From Pachysolen tannophilus NRRL Y-2460 (lineage: Eukaryota > Ascomycota > Pichiomycetes > Alaninales > Pachysolenaceae), in assembly GCA_001661245.1 (NCBI GenBank), contig KV454013.1, positions 1,357,590-1,403,675 on the forward strand: 46,086 bases of DNA. Direction: 5' to 3'. A program made the position numbers and the translations under genes. Shown one piece after another: positions 30,599-41,368 of this stretch (positions are counted from its first letter, which is position 1; the number at the start of each line of letters is the position of its first letter). The notes under the pieces are model-generated. The model was not told the origin of the DNA. It did no database searches and saw only the letters and a program-made list of their open reading frames with translations.

Positions 30599-32200
30599 AT
30601 GTTGAGAGTATCTACTTTTACTGGTGCTAAAGTTACTGGTACAACAACTATTAGAACTACAATTGGTTCTCAACAATTAATTACAAAATCTTTATTACTG
30701 AGATTTTATTCGTCTCAAATTCCTTTAAAAGTTCCAGTTACTTTACCAAATGGTATTAAATATGAACAACCAACAGGTTTATTTATTAATAATGAATTTG
30801 TTGCTTCGAAACAAGGTAAAACATTTGAAGTTTTAAATCCTTCAACTGAAGATGTTATTTGTGATGTTTATGAAAGTAGAGAAGAAGATGTTGATCTTGC
30901 TGTGGATGCTGCTTCAAAAGCTTTTAATTCAGAATGGTCTTCTCAAGATCCTGCAATTCGTGGTGAATATTTATTAAAATTGGCTGATTTAATTGAAGAA
31001 CATAGTGAAGTATTGGCTGGTATTGAAGCTTTAGATAATGGTAAAGCTTTAATTTCTCTGAGAGGTGATGTAGCTTTAGTTGCTAAATATTTAAGATCTT
31101 GTGGAGGTTGGGCCGATAAAATTTTTGGTTCATTAATTGAAACTGGTGATTCTCATTTTAATTATGCAAGAAGAGAACCTCTTGGAGTTTGTGGTCAAAT
31201 TATTCCATGGAATTTCCCATTATTAATGTGGTCTTGGAAAGTTGGTCCTGCATTAGCTACAGGTAATACTGTTGTTTTAAAATCTGCTGAAAGTACACCT
31301 CTTTCTGCTTTATATGCTTCTCAATTAGTTAAAGAAGCTGGTTTCCCAGCTGGTGTTGTTAATACTTTATCTGGTTTTGGTAAAATTACTGGTAATGCTA
31401 TTGCTGCTCATCCAAAAATTAAAAAAGTTGCATTTACAGGTTCAACAGCAACTGGTAAACATATCATGAAAACTGCTGCAGAATCAAATTTGAAAAAAGT
31501 AACTTTAGAATTGGGTGGTAAATCTCCAAATATTGTTTTTGAAGATGCTGATATTAATAAAGCTGTTGCAAATATTATCTTGGGTATTTATTATAATTCT
31601 GGTGAAGTTTGTTGTGCAGGTTCAAGAGTTTATGTTCAAGAAAGTATTTATGATGAAGTTGCAAAAGCTTTTAAAGCTGCTGCAGAACTGGTTAAAGTTG
31701 GTGATCCTTTTGAAAATGGAGTTTTCCAAGGTCCACAAACTTCTCAAAATCAATTAAATAAAATTTTAGATTATATTAATATTGGTACTCAAGAAGGTGC
31801 TACTTTAATTAGTGGTGGTAAAAGAAAAGGTAATAAAGGTTATTTTGTAGAACCAACAATCTTTGGTGATGTTTCTGAAGATATGAGAATTGTTAAAGAA
31901 GAAATTTTTGGTCCAGTTGTTACAATGTCAAAATTTAAAGATGTTGATGAAGTTATTAAATTAGGAAATGATACTGAATATGGTTTAGCTGCTGGTATAC
32001 ATACTACTAACTTGAATACAGCCATTAAAGTTGCTCATTCCCTTAAAGCAGGTACTGTTTGGATTAATACTTATAACGATTTCCATCAAATGGTTCCTTT
32101 CGGAGGTTTCGGCCAATCAGGTATTGGTAGAGAAATGGGTAAAGAAGCTTTAGATAATTATACTCAAGTTAAAGCAGTACGTATTGCACGTACCAACTAA
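30599..32200 (+). CDS. ALD5: Mitochondrial aldehyde dehydrogenase, Ald4/Ald5 type
   Basis: NAD(P)+-dependent oxidation of acetaldehyde to acetate in mitochondria. The 533 residues begin with a presequence-like stretch rich in Ser, Thr, Arg and Lys, without acidic residues (about 1-40), ending near [10 protein letters not shown]. The ALDH core has [25 protein letters not shown] (cofactor loop), [12 protein letters not shown] with the catalytic Glu, and [11 protein letters not shown] with catalytic Cys338. It ends KEEIFGPVV and [20 protein letters not shown]. Two CTG codons (ISxRGDV and AAExVKVGDP) sit where I recall Ser in S. cerevisiae homologs. Codons are strongly biased to T/A-ending preferred forms (GGT, GCT, GTT), suggesting high expression. 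Whether it is the ALD4 or ALD5 ortholog is not settled. Confidence 0.9.
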   Translation: MLRVSTFTGAKVTGTTTIRTTIGSQQLITKSLLLRFYSSQIPLKVPVTLPNGIKYEQPTGLFINNEFVASKQGKTFEVLNPSTEDVICDVYESREEDVDLAVDAASKAFNSEWSSQDPAIRGEYLLKLADLIEEHSEVLAGIEALDNGKALISLRGDVALVAKYLRSCGGWADKIFGSLIETGDSHFNYARREPLGVCGQIIPWNFPLLMWSWKVGPALATGNTVVLKSAESTPLSALYASQLVKEAGFPAGVVNTLSGFGKITGNAIAAHPKIKKVAFTGSTATGKHIMKTAAESNLKKVTLELGGKSPNIVFEDADINKAVANIILGIYYNSGEVCCAGSRVYVQESIYDEVAKAFKAAAELVKVGDPFENGVFQGPQTSQNQLNKILDYINIGTQEGATLISGGKRKGNKGYFVEPTIFGDVSEDMRIVKEEIFGPVVTMSKFKDVDEVIKLGNDTEYGLAAGIHTTNLNTAIKVAHSLKAGTVWINTYNDFHQMVPFGGFGQSGIGREMGKEALDNYTQVKAVRIARTN

Positions 32201-32515
32201 TTTTGAAAGAAACTAATTTTTTTTTTTTTTTTTTAAAAAGTTGATCTTTTTCTTCTTTTTCTTTTAAAATCATATATTTTCCCTCTCTTTCTCTTACTAC
32301 TCACACACACACTATCCTCTATCCTCTATTATTCATTCAGCTTTCAAATTTTTTTTTTTTTTTTTTTTAATGTGGTATAAAAAGTTTACCGCAACAAGTT
32401 GGAAATTTATATATCCACTTTTTCTATTTTTTTTTTTTTTTTTTTATATTTTTATTACTTTTATTATATTTCATTTTATTATTGTTACATATTCGAAAAA
32501 TACATATTACTTTAG
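32201..32515. other. Convergent intergenic region ALD-MNN4
   Basis: 315 bp between two 3' ends. It has three long poly(T) tracts (32216-32234, 32350-32368, 32430-32445) and a (CA)n-like patch. No gene is seen. It probably holds both poly(A) signals. Confidence 0.65.
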
Positions 32516-35080
32516 TTAAATGATATTTGTGGTATCTTTAAAATAATGTTCCATAATCCATGGATCTGGCCTTAATAATTTATTATCAAATTTAATTTCA
32601 ATATTTTGTTCATTTAAATAACTTTCATCTATTTTAATGAAAAAATCATCTTCTTCTTCAATACTATCAATTCCAATTGGTAAAATTTTATTTAATTCTT
32701 GTTTATGATTTTTATAATATTGTTGCATTGAATTAAATTCCAGTTTAACTTTTGGATTTTCTTTTAAACATTGATCAGCAATTTCATCATCACTAATATC
32801 TGCTCTAATTTTACAACCTTTATCTCCAGATTTAACCCAAGAATTTAATTTTGGAGAAAATTTATATCCTTCAAATGAATTATCAATAACAGATGTAAAT
32901 CCATATTCTATCATTAAATTTTTTAACCAATTTGAAGGTATATAAGTAGGATAATTTTCAAAATGTACAGGTAATAATGGAACTAAATCTGATTGTTTAT
33001 AAAAATGGAAATTTTTACAATAAATTAAATCTTTTAAAAAACTTTTAGTTAAAAGATAAGATGCAGAATTTTCTTTATCCACTGTTATTTCTAAATCACT
33101 TTTCATTGATTTAACCATTGATAAAGATTTAATATATATTTTCTCATTATCAGGAAATACAATATATGGTTCTTCTTTTTGTTTTTGAAATTCATCTTTT
33201 AACATAACTCCATCATAAAAAATTTCATAACCTTTTAATTTTGCTAATCTCATAATTTCATCTTTACCAAGACGTGATAAAATTCTTTTTTGTTTTGAAA
33301 TTTCATCATTAGTTGCACTTGTAAAAGAAGTTAATGCAGTAATATCAATATACATACCAGAAGATGTATCTATTAATCTTGCATCAATAAAATTTTGCCG
33401 TATAAAATTATTTGGATCATCAAATCTATTGACAAAACTTGGATTTATTTCGAAAAAATAACTGTGTAAACCTAATTCAGCATCAGGATCAATCATTTCA
33501 GCTTCTTTACCATCAGAAACCGCGTCGGCACCATTATTTTTATCACCACCAATAACAGAAGCTGAAGCTGAAACTGTAGCCGCATTACTATTGAAATTAT
33601 AAATTAAAGTATTATTTAAAAATTTCGATAATTTATATAATGATTGAATAGGAATTTGAACATCAACATCTTTATCATAAGGTAAACTAAGTCCATTCCA
33701 ATACCATCCAATTAATGCACCATGACTTAACCAAGATGAAATTTCAAATGTTTGACAAAGTTTAAACCATGCTCTAACTAATCTATGTAAATTTGATTTT
33801 GTTTTAAAATCAATATCAAATTCATCTTTATCATCTTGTATAGAATGTGCAAAAAATCTCCAATCATAATGATCAAAATGACGAGATTGAACACTAGCAA
33901 TTCCAAAAAATTTATCTTCAATAAATTTCATATCATAATCTTCATCATCAGGATTAAGATATTCATCAATTTCTAATCTTTGTAACATTAAAAATTTTAA
34001 ATTTTCCAATTGTTTTAATTTTTTTTCATCTTTTTCTAAATTTGGACTTAACATTGGATTTAATGCTTCTAATTCATCTCTTAAATTCCATAAAAATAAT
34101 TCTGGTTTAATATTAATTATTTGACTTTGATTAAATTTTTTACTATTACCGAGAGTTTGAGGTGAATATGATTTTAAATTATATTCAAAATTATCTTTTA
34201 ATTTTAAAAGATTTTGTTTTGTAAATAATTGATTTAATTTTTTCAATTCTGAAAATGTTGAAATTCCTTTTAAATTCAGATTATTCCTCCATTTATTCTT
34301 ATTAATTTTATTAATATAATTTTCTGATAATAAATCTAAATGAGTCTCTACTTTTCTAGATGCATCTGTTAAGTCATTTCTTTCATGATCATTTGCCAAT
34401 TTTAATGGAACAATTAATGATTTTTCATTATTGATTGCATCTAAAAATAAAACATTATCAGGAATTGGAAATTCTAAAAGTGAATAAATCAATCCATAAA
34501 GTTTCCTAAATTCAATATCCAGAAATTTAATATCTATATTTTTCAATATTTTAAATGAAACATGATAATTATTATTAGCCTTTTCGTTACTGCTTATATC
34601 AATACATGTCTTAATTCTTGTATAACTTTTAGATTGAGAATCTAATTCAAAAAATTTCTTACAAGTAGGTTTCTCAACAATAGCCTTGGTATAAAATGGA
34701 TTTTTTTTAATCTTTGTTGTTAAATCTAATAACATATTCCAATTAAATGGTAATGCAAATTCTTTATTCAATAAAAACCCATTTTTACCTTGATTTAAAC
34801 TATCATTTATTAAATCTAACCAAAGAGCAGGTAATAACCGTGGATCAAAATCATCATTTTTCTCATTCTCATCAGAATTATTAACAATATCACGTAACAG
34901 AGAAGTGATCCTATCTTTATTTTTAAATCCAGTCTTTTGTTGTACTAATGATAACGAATCTATATTATTATCAAACTTCAGAGTAGAAAATAAATTAGAA
35001 ATTAAAAACAACGATATAGCAAACCCCAACGTCAAAACTATCAACCTCTTAAGCGACAACCTCCTTGGCCTCATAAGCAT
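32516..35080 (-). CDS. MNN4: Mnn4-like mannosylphosphorylation regulator (LicD family)
   Basis: Mnn4-type proteins control mannosylphosphate addition to cell-wall N-glycans in the Golgi. The 854-residue type II membrane protein starts MLMRPRRLSLKR, followed by a signal anchor IVLTLGFAISLFLISNLF (about 13-30) and a long lumenal domain. The LicD core contains HFDHYDWRFFAHSI, then LVRAWFKLCQ and WLSHGALIGWYWNGLSLPYD with the acidic cluster DKDVDVQIP (about 480-490), plus LHSYFFEINPS and DARLIDTSSGMYIDITALT. There is no KKKKE-type repeat tail as in S. cerevisiae Mnn4. CUG-Ser yeasts often have several MNN4 paralogs, so exact orthology is open. Codons upstream of 35080 in frame have no ATG. Confidence 0.85.
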   Translation of the reverse strand: MLMRPRRLSLKRLIVLTLGFAISLFLISNLFSTLKFDNNIDSLSLVQQKTGFKNKDRITSLLRDIVNNSDENEKNDDFDPRLLPALWLDLINDSLNQGKNGFLLNKEFALPFNWNMLLDLTTKIKKNPFYTKAIVEKPTCKKFFELDSQSKSYTRIKTCIDISSNEKANNNYHVSFKILKNIDIKFLDIEFRKLYGLIYSLLEFPIPDNVLFLDAINNEKSLIVPLKLANDHERNDLTDASRKVETHLDLLSENYINKINKNKWRNNLNLKGISTFSELKKLNQLFTKQNLLKLKDNFEYNLKSYSPQTLGNSKKFNQSQIINIKPELFLWNLRDELEALNPMLSPNLEKDEKKLKQLENLKFLMLQRLEIDEYLNPDDEDYDMKFIEDKFFGIASVQSRHFDHYDWRFFAHSIQDDKDEFDIDFKTKSNLHRLVRAWFKLCQTFEISSWLSHGALIGWYWNGLSLPYDKDVDVQIPIQSLYKLSKFLNNTLIYNFNSNAATVSASASVIGGDKNNGADAVSDGKEAEMIDPDAELGLHSYFFEINPSFVNRFDDPNNFIRQNFIDARLIDTSSGMYIDITALTSFTSATNDEISKQKRILSRLGKDEIMRLAKLKGYEIFYDGVMLKDEFQKQKEEPYIVFPDNEKIYIKSLSMVKSMKSDLEITVDKENSASYLLTKSFLKDLIYCKNFHFYKQSDLVPLLPVHFENYPTYIPSNWLKNLMIEYGFTSVIDNSFEGYKFSPKLNSWVKSGDKGCKIRADISDDEIADQCLKENPKVKLEFNSMQQYYKNHKQELNKILPIGIDSIEEEDDFFIKIDESYLNEQNIEIKFDNKLLRPDPWIMEHYFKDTTNII

Positions 35081-35433
35081 CGTTTCAACATAAATATAAA
35101 TCAATATTTAAATATCTTCAAATTTAAATGATTATTAAAAAAATATTTAATATTTATATTTTTGAAAAAAAATAAACAATCTCTTTAAAATACAAAGAAA
35201 TAAGTAATTTATTTAAGCAATTCTACATTAATTTATTAATCTTTTTTTTTTTCTTTCTTTTTAACAAATGGAGAGGTCATCGTTATATATATTGTATGAG
35301 CAAGTTAGGTTTTGAACTGATTTAAGATTAAAGAATATCTATATAAATTAAGAAAAAAGAAGGAAAAAAGATTGTGAAGAGTTTTAAAACTGTTTGTATG
35401 GGAGTATATCTCTTTTAAGTAGAGATAAGAATT
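35081..35433. promoter_or_regulatory. Divergent promoter region MNN4 / RGS gene
   Basis: 353 bp AT-rich spacer between two divergent starts with T/A runs. No specific site is recognised. Confidence 0.55.
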
Positions 35434-37101
35434 ATGAGTTACGAGATTACTAGTGAAGAAGATCCACTTCATAGTTCACTGGCTAGTACTAGTACGAATA
35501 CTAGTGCTAGTGAAAGAGAATGTTTGAATCCAAATTGTAATATTAGCAATAGGCCAACTTTGGAAGAAGTTGTATATTCTTGTTGTCAGGTAGCTGCTAC
35601 CAATGAATCTATTTTAAAGACACCAATACAAGTATTACAAATGGATAAACATTCACCTTTATCATTTGATCCTGGGAATTTTATTGAATTTTTGAAAAAT
35701 TCTCATTGTGAAGAGAATTTACAATTTTTAATAGAGATTTATAAATATGAAGTTATTTGGAATAAGTTATTCAAAAGAAGGTCATCAGTTTTAAAATGTA
35801 AAAAAACTAATACTACAAATGCCAGTAATAATAGTAATATTACTAGAACAAATACAGCAGTATCTTCAACTAGTAATACTAATTATTCTCCAATAACTTT
35901 GACCAATAGTTCAAAATATAGTTCATCAAACAATAAGACACCAAGGAGAAATGAAGAATTATCAAAATCAATAAAAGATTTGGAAATTTCATTACCCAAG
36001 ATAATAAATTCAGATTATGAAGATGATGAAGCAAGATCATTTGTATTTCCAGGTGCTTCTAACAAGAATCATCATGGTTTATGGAAAATGGCAACTACAC
36101 AGTCTGGTGGGGATAAAAAAGAACGATGGAACGATTATTGGATAGAGAATGAGAACGATAAGGATGCATTATCATTAGGTTCTAGTGATAATGATGATGA
36201 GGCTGGACCCATCCCTTATATACCAGAACAAAATGAACAAAATGAACAAGATGAACAAAATTACGATCTCTTGGACGAGCTAGAAGATGAAGAAGAATAC
36301 GATTATGAAGCTGATTTTAAAGATGATGCAGATCTGGAAACCAAACAGGATTTGAAAAACCAGTGGAATCTTATTATTGATAACTATATAAAGGAAAATT
36401 CCCCATTTCAAATAAATTTGACAAATAATATTTATAAGCAGGTTTTAATAAGATCAAATAACCCAAGGATTTTATACCATTCTCCAGAAATTTTGGTTGA
36501 TGCCAAAAATTTCGTATTACAATTATTAAGAGAAAATGTCTATGCAAATTTCATAAAAGAATATTATTGCGGACCTGCTGAAAAGACACAAGCACTATCA
36601 CCATCACCACCACTACAGGAACAACAGCAGCAGCAGCAACAACAACAACAAATTCAACCCAAGCTGGGCTCACCTTCGTCATTATCATCCTCAGCCTCAT
36701 CGCGCGAAAAATCTCCAGCTTCCCCAATTTCACCTTTTTCTAGCATTTTGAAACATTTTTACACAAGTGCTACGGACGCTAATGCCAATGCACTAAACAA
36801 CTCTAGAAGGCCAGCAAAGAGCCATGCTCCACACCACCACAACCACCACCACCATAACCATCTCCACCGGAGCCACCATTCTGTAGATCAAATAATGCCG
36901 TTGGTGAAGTCTAAATCACCAACATTGGTTTCTACACGTGGACCATGCAATGTTCGAACTGAAGATGCCATGATCGGTGGCTCATTGCGAAAATCTCCGG
37001 AACCGCATGAGACTAATGGAATACCTTCTAGAAATCATAAAGGAGATGATGAGTCTTACCATCATCGTTCAGGTTGGATGAGAAAGATTTTAAGGCATTA
37101 A
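35434..37101 (+). CDS. RGS2: RGS-domain protein, Rgs2-like
   Basis: Regulators of G-protein signalling speed GTP hydrolysis on G-alpha subunits; yeast Rgs2 acts on Gpa2 in glucose/cAMP signalling. The 555-residue protein has a split RGS fold. The first half is at about residues 65-115 (LSFDPGNFIEFLKNSHCEEN, LQFLIEIYKYEVIW). A low-complexity insert rich in Ser/Thr/Asn and Asp/Glu runs to about 305. The second half is at about 308-375 (WNLIIDNYIKENSPFQINL, ILVDAKNFVLQLLRENVYANF, IKEYY). The C-terminus has a Gln run, Ser/Pro stretches and a His-rich segment (HHHNHHHHNHLH). There is no membrane segment, which argues against Rax1. The RGS2 name is by best recollection. Confidence 0.75.
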   Translation: MSYEITSEEDPLHSSLASTSTNTSASERECLNPNCNISNRPTLEEVVYSCCQVAATNESILKTPIQVLQMDKHSPLSFDPGNFIEFLKNSHCEENLQFLIEIYKYEVIWNKLFKRRSSVLKCKKTNTTNASNNSNITRTNTAVSSTSNTNYSPITLTNSSKYSSSNNKTPRRNEELSKSIKDLEISLPKIINSDYEDDEARSFVFPGASNKNHHGLWKMATTQSGGDKKERWNDYWIENENDKDALSLGSSDNDDEAGPIPYIPEQNEQNEQDEQNYDLLDELEDEEEYDYEADFKDDADLETKQDLKNQWNLIIDNYIKENSPFQINLTNNIYKQVLIRSNNPRILYHSPEILVDAKNFVLQLLRENVYANFIKEYYCGPAEKTQALSPSPPLQEQQQQQQQQQQIQPKLGSPSSLSSSASSREKSPASPISPFSSILKHFYTSATDANANALNNSRRPAKSHAPHHHNHHHHNHLHRSHHSVDQIMPLVKSKSPTLVSTRGPCNVRTEDAMIGGSLRKSPEPHETNGIPSRNHKGDDESYHHRSGWMRKILRH

Positions 37102-37298
37102 TTTTTTTGTTTCGTAATTGATTGAATAATTTTTCAAATTTTTCAAAAAATTTCACTTTTAAATTTTGTATTAAATAATTAGTAAAGTTCAACAATTTTT
37201 AATACATATATAGTTTTGTTAAATTGATAAATTAAATATATAGAAGAGAAGAGAAAGAATATCAATAAATTATATATATATAGTTATTTATTAAAAAC
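37102..37298. other. Short intergenic region RGS-NAT5
   Basis: 197 bp, AT-rich, ending in (TA)n just before the NAT5 ATG. Confidence 0.5.
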
Positions 37299-37805
37299 AT
37301 GCCATCTACAACGAGTGATAAACAGTATAAGGTAACTATTTCATTAGATGATTTAACACCAAATAATTTAGGTGTATTAAGGAAAATAACTGAAAAAGTA
37401 CTTCCTACAAGTTATCCTCAACAATTTTATCATCAAGTCATCGAATCACCTTCCACTTCAATAACAAAACTTGCTTATTTCAATGAAGTACCTGTTGGTT
37501 GTCTTAAAGCACAAGTTTTAATTCCAGAGGGGAAAACTTTACCTTCTTGTTGTTATGTGGATTCTTTATGTGTAATAAAAGCATATCGTAAATTTGGAAT
37601 AGGTCAACAATTATTGGATTATTTGGAACAAGAAACTATAAAGAAATTCATTCATACTATTAAATTGCATTGTTGGGTAGAAAATAAACCTGGAGTTGAA
37701 TGGTATTTAAAAAATGGATTTCAAGTAGAAGAAATAGTTAAAGATTATTATAAAGAACAAGAATTGGTAAATCCCGATGCTATGTTACTAGTTAAAACCA
37801 TCTAA
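37299..37805 (+). CDS. NAT5: N-alpha-acetyltransferase Nat5 (Naa50), GNAT fold
   Basis: Naa50 associates with the NatA complex at the ribosome and acetylates or supports acetylation of nascent N-termini. The 168 residues match human NAA50 in order: ISLDDLTPNNLGVLRKI, LPTSYPQQFYHQVIES, KLAYFNEVPVGCLKAQV, YVDSLCVIKAYRKFGIGQQL with the acetyl-CoA binding Q/R-x-x-G-x-G/A loop, IKLHCWVENKPGVEWYLKNG and FQVEEIVKDYYK. The end is at a TAA. Downstream, DAP1 lies convergent 149 bp away. Confidence 0.88.
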   Translation: MPSTTSDKQYKVTISLDDLTPNNLGVLRKITEKVLPTSYPQQFYHQVIESPSTSITKLAYFNEVPVGCLKAQVLIPEGKTLPSCCYVDSLCVIKAYRKFGIGQQLLDYLEQETIKKFIHTIKLHCWVENKPGVEWYLKNGFQVEEIVKDYYKEQELVNPDAMLLVKTI

Positions 37806-37954
37806 TTAAATTACAATAAAATAAAAAAAGGAACATATTCTTTAGATTATCTAGAACGTATATTATATAAATATAAATATAAATATATCAAAATTAATTT
37901 TAATTTTAATTATTAAATAAAAAGCACTTTCATCAGTAATCATTCAAGTATATT

Positions 37955-38425
37955 TTATAGGTCATCTTCATTAACTAAAGTACCAATACATGGATATTTT
38001 TCTTTAAACATCTCTTCCCAACCATCCAATGAAGCTTGCTGCTCACGAGTTAAATCATCCAATGGATCCAATGGCTCATCAAAAGATCTCACACATTCCA
38101 AATCAAAAGAGTTAAGTGCTAATCCTCTACTTGCATCATGACCAGCAAAATTAGAATATGGACCAGATGGTCCATAAAAATTCCGACCTTTAGATACATC
38201 ATATACTTTCCCCTTAACACCTATATATATCTTTTCAGTATCAAACCCATTAAACTTATATAAAGTCTTTGGAGTAAATTTTCCTTCTAATACTGGCTCT
38301 TCATCATCTTTACTAGAATTGGATCCCAATGATATAGGATCATCTGTCTTTGGAGACAGAAATAAAATCTTCCTCAAAATATACAAAGCAATTAATAAAG
38401 CTACAATCACAATTGAGTCAGGCAT
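37955..38425 (-). CDS. DAP1: Heme-binding membrane-associated progesterone receptor family protein Dap1
   Basis: Dap1 is an ER protein with a cytochrome b5-like heme domain that supports the sterol P450 Erg11 and azole/DNA-damage tolerance. The 156 residues (S. cerevisiae 152) begin [17 protein letters not shown], an N-terminal membrane anchor. Then come [59 protein letters not shown] with the heme-ligand Tyr region, and [20 protein letters not shown] and [14 protein letters not shown] 38425 is the first in frame. Confidence 0.93.
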   Translation of the reverse strand: MPDSIVIVALLIALYILRKILFLSPKTDDPISLGSNSSKDDEEPVLEGKFTPKTLYKFNGFDTEKIYIGVKGKVYDVSKGRNFYGPSGPYSNFAGHDASRGLALNSFDLECVRSFDEPLDPLDDLTREQQASLDGWEEMFKEKYPCIGTLVNEDDL

Positions 38426-38667
38426 AATAGAATTCTCTCTTTCACAAATGATTACATATACAATTCTTTCCAATACTTGGATGATTTAATCTTATATTTA
38501 AACCCCCATAAACCACGCCATACACATTCTCTCTCGTTTACAAAAGGTGGTCAAGGTAGTTGAAAAATTTTATACACGACTCAAAATTCAAATTCAATTT
38601 TTTTTTCTGTTTTTTAACTATACAAAATCAAAAATTATTTAGTTTGTTCATTTCTTTTCTCCCCTTT
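38426..38667. other. DAP1 promoter / SEC63 3' region
   Basis: 242 bp between two minus-strand genes. CCCCC-like and T-rich runs are present; no gene is seen. Confidence 0.5.
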
Positions 38668-40764
38668 TCATCCTTCGTCCTCGGTATCGGTATTGATATC
38701 AGTGAAATCGCTCTCTTCGGTATCTTGTTCTTGTTCGAAATCACTATCGTCTTCGTTTTCTTCTTCGTCTTCGTCTTCATCGTCACTGAATATTGTTTTC
38801 TTGACACTTTCTCCTTTCATACTAGCCATAACTCCAGCAATAGAATCTTCATCTGGGTCTTCAATTCCATAAACATCGGTTTCTACTTGGGTTTCTAATG
38901 TTGCTGGATCTTCAACCTTCATCTTTATGGGGAAATCTAAGTCGTTTCCGAAATAATCTAGAGATTTCAAATTACATCTAAAATGATATTCTCCTATTGT
39001 TGGTGGTGTTGTTGCTTGTAATTGTAATTTAAAAGTTCCAACAATTAAATTACCATCATTTAAAAATTGTTTGTTATCTTTATTTAAATTTTGGAAAGAA
39101 AGATTTGTTATACGAGCTGGTAAATCTGATAATTTATTATCTCTTTGTAAAATTAATGAACAATACCATCCATTATGTTGTCTATTTTTGATAGGGAAAA
39201 ATGGTGCATTTGTTGGTGGAATAGGAGGTTGTTCAGAAACTATTTTGAATGGGTTTTTCAATGATTCTAAAGTTTCTTCTTCTATTAATGATTCTTTATT
39301 TAAAATAATTTGACCTTTTTGCAGTGGTGATTTAATTAAAATTTTTAATACTAAATGTGCATGTGATGATGGAGTAACAATTTTTTCTCCTGGAACTTTA
39401 AATTCTGCAGAAATTAATTTAATAATTGGAAATTTTTTACCAATTTCAATAATTTCTTGAAATTTATTATCATCTTGAATATTTAAAAAATTTTTTTGTT
39501 CAAAATCTGCTAAATTAAAAAATTTTTCTAATGTATAACATTCAATTTTTTTATCTATTTTATCCAATTCAACATATGGTAATTGTAAAAAATGATGATA
39601 TTTTTTGGAAACTGTTGGATTTACTGCTTGAATTATACATTTGTTTGTTTCAATTGCCTTTGATACTATATCATTACTACGAAATGTTGCAGCAATTTCA
39701 ATTAAACCATCTATTAATATTGGTACCATTGAAACTATTCTTAAAGTTTTATCTAAATCTTTTGAATTAATTTCCAAGAAATTTCTATTTATATAATCTT
39801 GAATTAAAAAATAAAAATTTTCCAGAGAATCATTAGGATATAATAATTGAAATTCTTTTGATTCACTAATCCATTTTAAAATTGTATTTATTTTCACCAC
39901 TTCTGCTGGATTATTATTCATTAATTTAGAAACAAAATTTGCTGCAGTATCAACATGAATTCCCAGTTTTGTATAAGATTTAACATTATTCCACCATAAT
40001 GAAACACTAATAGGTAAGAGTAAAACAAAACTCAGAGCATAAAATAATGTCAAGATCCATGAATATTGACCTTCAACAAACCATTTTGGTAATGCAATAC
40101 CATGGGTAACTTGTTGAGGACCATCTGGGTGTCCATATTTTTCATAATTGGCTCTAGTAACTTCATCCGTTAATGCTTTATATGCTTTATTTATCAATAC
40201 AAATCTTGATTCCAATTCTTTCTTATCCAGCTCTGAAGTATCTCTTGAAATCTTATCCGGATGAAATTTCAAAGAAAGTTTCCTATAATGAGACTTGATC
40301 TCCTTTTCTGTAGCTGAAGACGATATATCTAAAATTTCAAACGGATCAAATCCACCACTAGAAAATCCTGCAAGACCAGAAGTACCAGTACCGCCAGTAC
40401 CGCCTGAAGCACCCGAGGCACTACCGCCGCTGCTGCCACCGCCGCCACTCGTACTAACAGCATATTGAACAACCAGTGATATAAGCACAATTAAAACACA
40501 AAGAACAAAAAATTTCCTACTGAAAACTTTTGATTTCTTTGCACCAGATTCAAATTTCTTTAAATTCTTATCAATTGGAGTCTTGTAATTATCAAATTTT
40601 TTTTTAATATAATCTTTATCATCTTCTTTTGCCCTTTGTGAACCAGCGAAAAAATTGGCAATATAAGAATAAAATAAAGGAATCGTAATAACAATTAAAA
40701 TACTCAAGACAAAGTACGGCCACACTTGAGCATTCTCATCATAGGCATACCTCGAATCACCCAT
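38668..40764 (-). CDS. SEC63: ER translocon J-domain subunit Sec63
   Basis: Sec63 recruits Kar2/BiP to the Sec61 channel for post-translational import. The 698 residues (S. cerevisiae 663) start MGDSRYAYDENAQVWPYF, followed by a first membrane segment (about 17-38), a basic cytosolic-side loop and a second segment (KFFVLCVLIVLISLVVQYAV). A Gly/Ser-rich linker then leads into the lumenal J-domain: FDPFEILDISSSATEKEIKS, KLSLKFHPDKI with the HPD tripeptide, and YKALTDEVTRANYEKYGHPD. A third membrane segment (WILTLFYALSFVLLLPISV) follows, then the Brl (Sec63) domain and a strongly acidic C-terminal tail that binds Sec62. ATG 40764 is the first in frame; the six codons before it lack ATG. MEX67 diverges, 604 bp apart. 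Confidence 0.95.
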   Translation of the reverse strand: MGDSRYAYDENAQVWPYFVLSILIVITIPLFYSYIANFFAGSQRAKEDDKDYIKKKFDNYKTPIDKNLKKFESGAKKSKVFSRKFFVLCVLIVLISLVVQYAVSTSGGGGSSGGSASGASGGTGGTGTSGLAGFSSGGFDPFEILDISSSATEKEIKSHYRKLSLKFHPDKISRDTSELDKKELESRFVLINKAYKALTDEVTRANYEKYGHPDGPQQVTHGIALPKWFVEGQYSWILTLFYALSFVLLLPISVSLWWNNVKSYTKLGIHVDTAANFVSKLMNNNPAEVVKINTILKWISESKEFQLLYPNDSLENFYFLIQDYINRNFLEINSKDLDKTLRIVSMVPILIDGLIEIAATFRSNDIVSKAIETNKCIIQAVNPTVSKKYHHFLQLPYVELDKIDKKIECYTLEKFFNLADFEQKNFLNIQDDNKFQEIIEIGKKFPIIKLISAEFKVPGEKIVTPSSHAHLVLKILIKSPLQKGQIILNKESLIEEETLESLKNPFKIVSEQPPIPPTNAPFFPIKNRQHNGWYCSLILQRDNKLSDLPARITNLSFQNLNKDNKQFLNDGNLIVGTFKLQLQATTPPTIGEYHFRCNLKSLDYFGNDLDFPIKMKVEDPATLETQVETDVYGIEDPDEDSIAGVMASMKGESVKKTIFSDDEDEDEEENEDDSDFEQEQDTEESDFTDINTDTEDEG

Positions 40765-41368
40765 TTCCTTATCTTCAATCAATCACTCAATCAATCACTT
40801 AGTATCACAATATTTCAGTTATATTTTACTATAGAAAAAACCCTCTTGTTTCCTCTTCCGCTTCTTTCGTCAAGAAAACTTTTTCTCTTTTTCTCCAACG
40901 TGTTATTTGTATTATTGTGCACGACCTTGGTGTTTTTTGGGTGCTGGGGAACCCCTTGTAATTTGTTAAGTTTACAAAGTGTTTTAGTTTCAAACTTGTA
41001 TAGTTGTTAAAACAAACATTCTACTTTATAACTTGATTATAAATTACAATTGTTATTGATATTAGAATCAATCTAATCTAATCTAATCTATATAGATATA
41101 GATATAGATATAGATATTGTTAAATCAATTGTCTTTTTGTTTTTTGTAACAGTGTGTTCATTTGATCGTGTGTGTAATGCTAAATTCCCATTTTAGGAAA
41201 CTGTTTTTTCAATTTTGTAGTATCAAAAAATTAAAAAAAAAAATTAAAAAAATTTTTATTTTTTTCGGTTTTGAAATAACGTAATTTGTTTTAAAAGTGT
41301 TAATTGTATATTGTGGGTTTTTAATTTCAATCTATTGGCGGTAGAGGTCAAGGTGATTTTTTTATAAG
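40765..41368. promoter_or_regulatory. Divergent SEC63/MEX67 promoter region
   Basis: 604 bp. It contains four tandem ATCTA units (41071-41090) followed by an (ATAGAT)n run (41092-41117), A/T homopolymers (41224-41265) and a TATTGGCGG stretch near 41332. No gene is recognised. Confidence 0.55.
41071..41117. repeat. Adjacent pentamer and hexamer microsatellites
   Basis: (ATCTA)4 followed directly by (ATAGAT)n in the SEC63/MEX67 spacer. Confidence 0.85.
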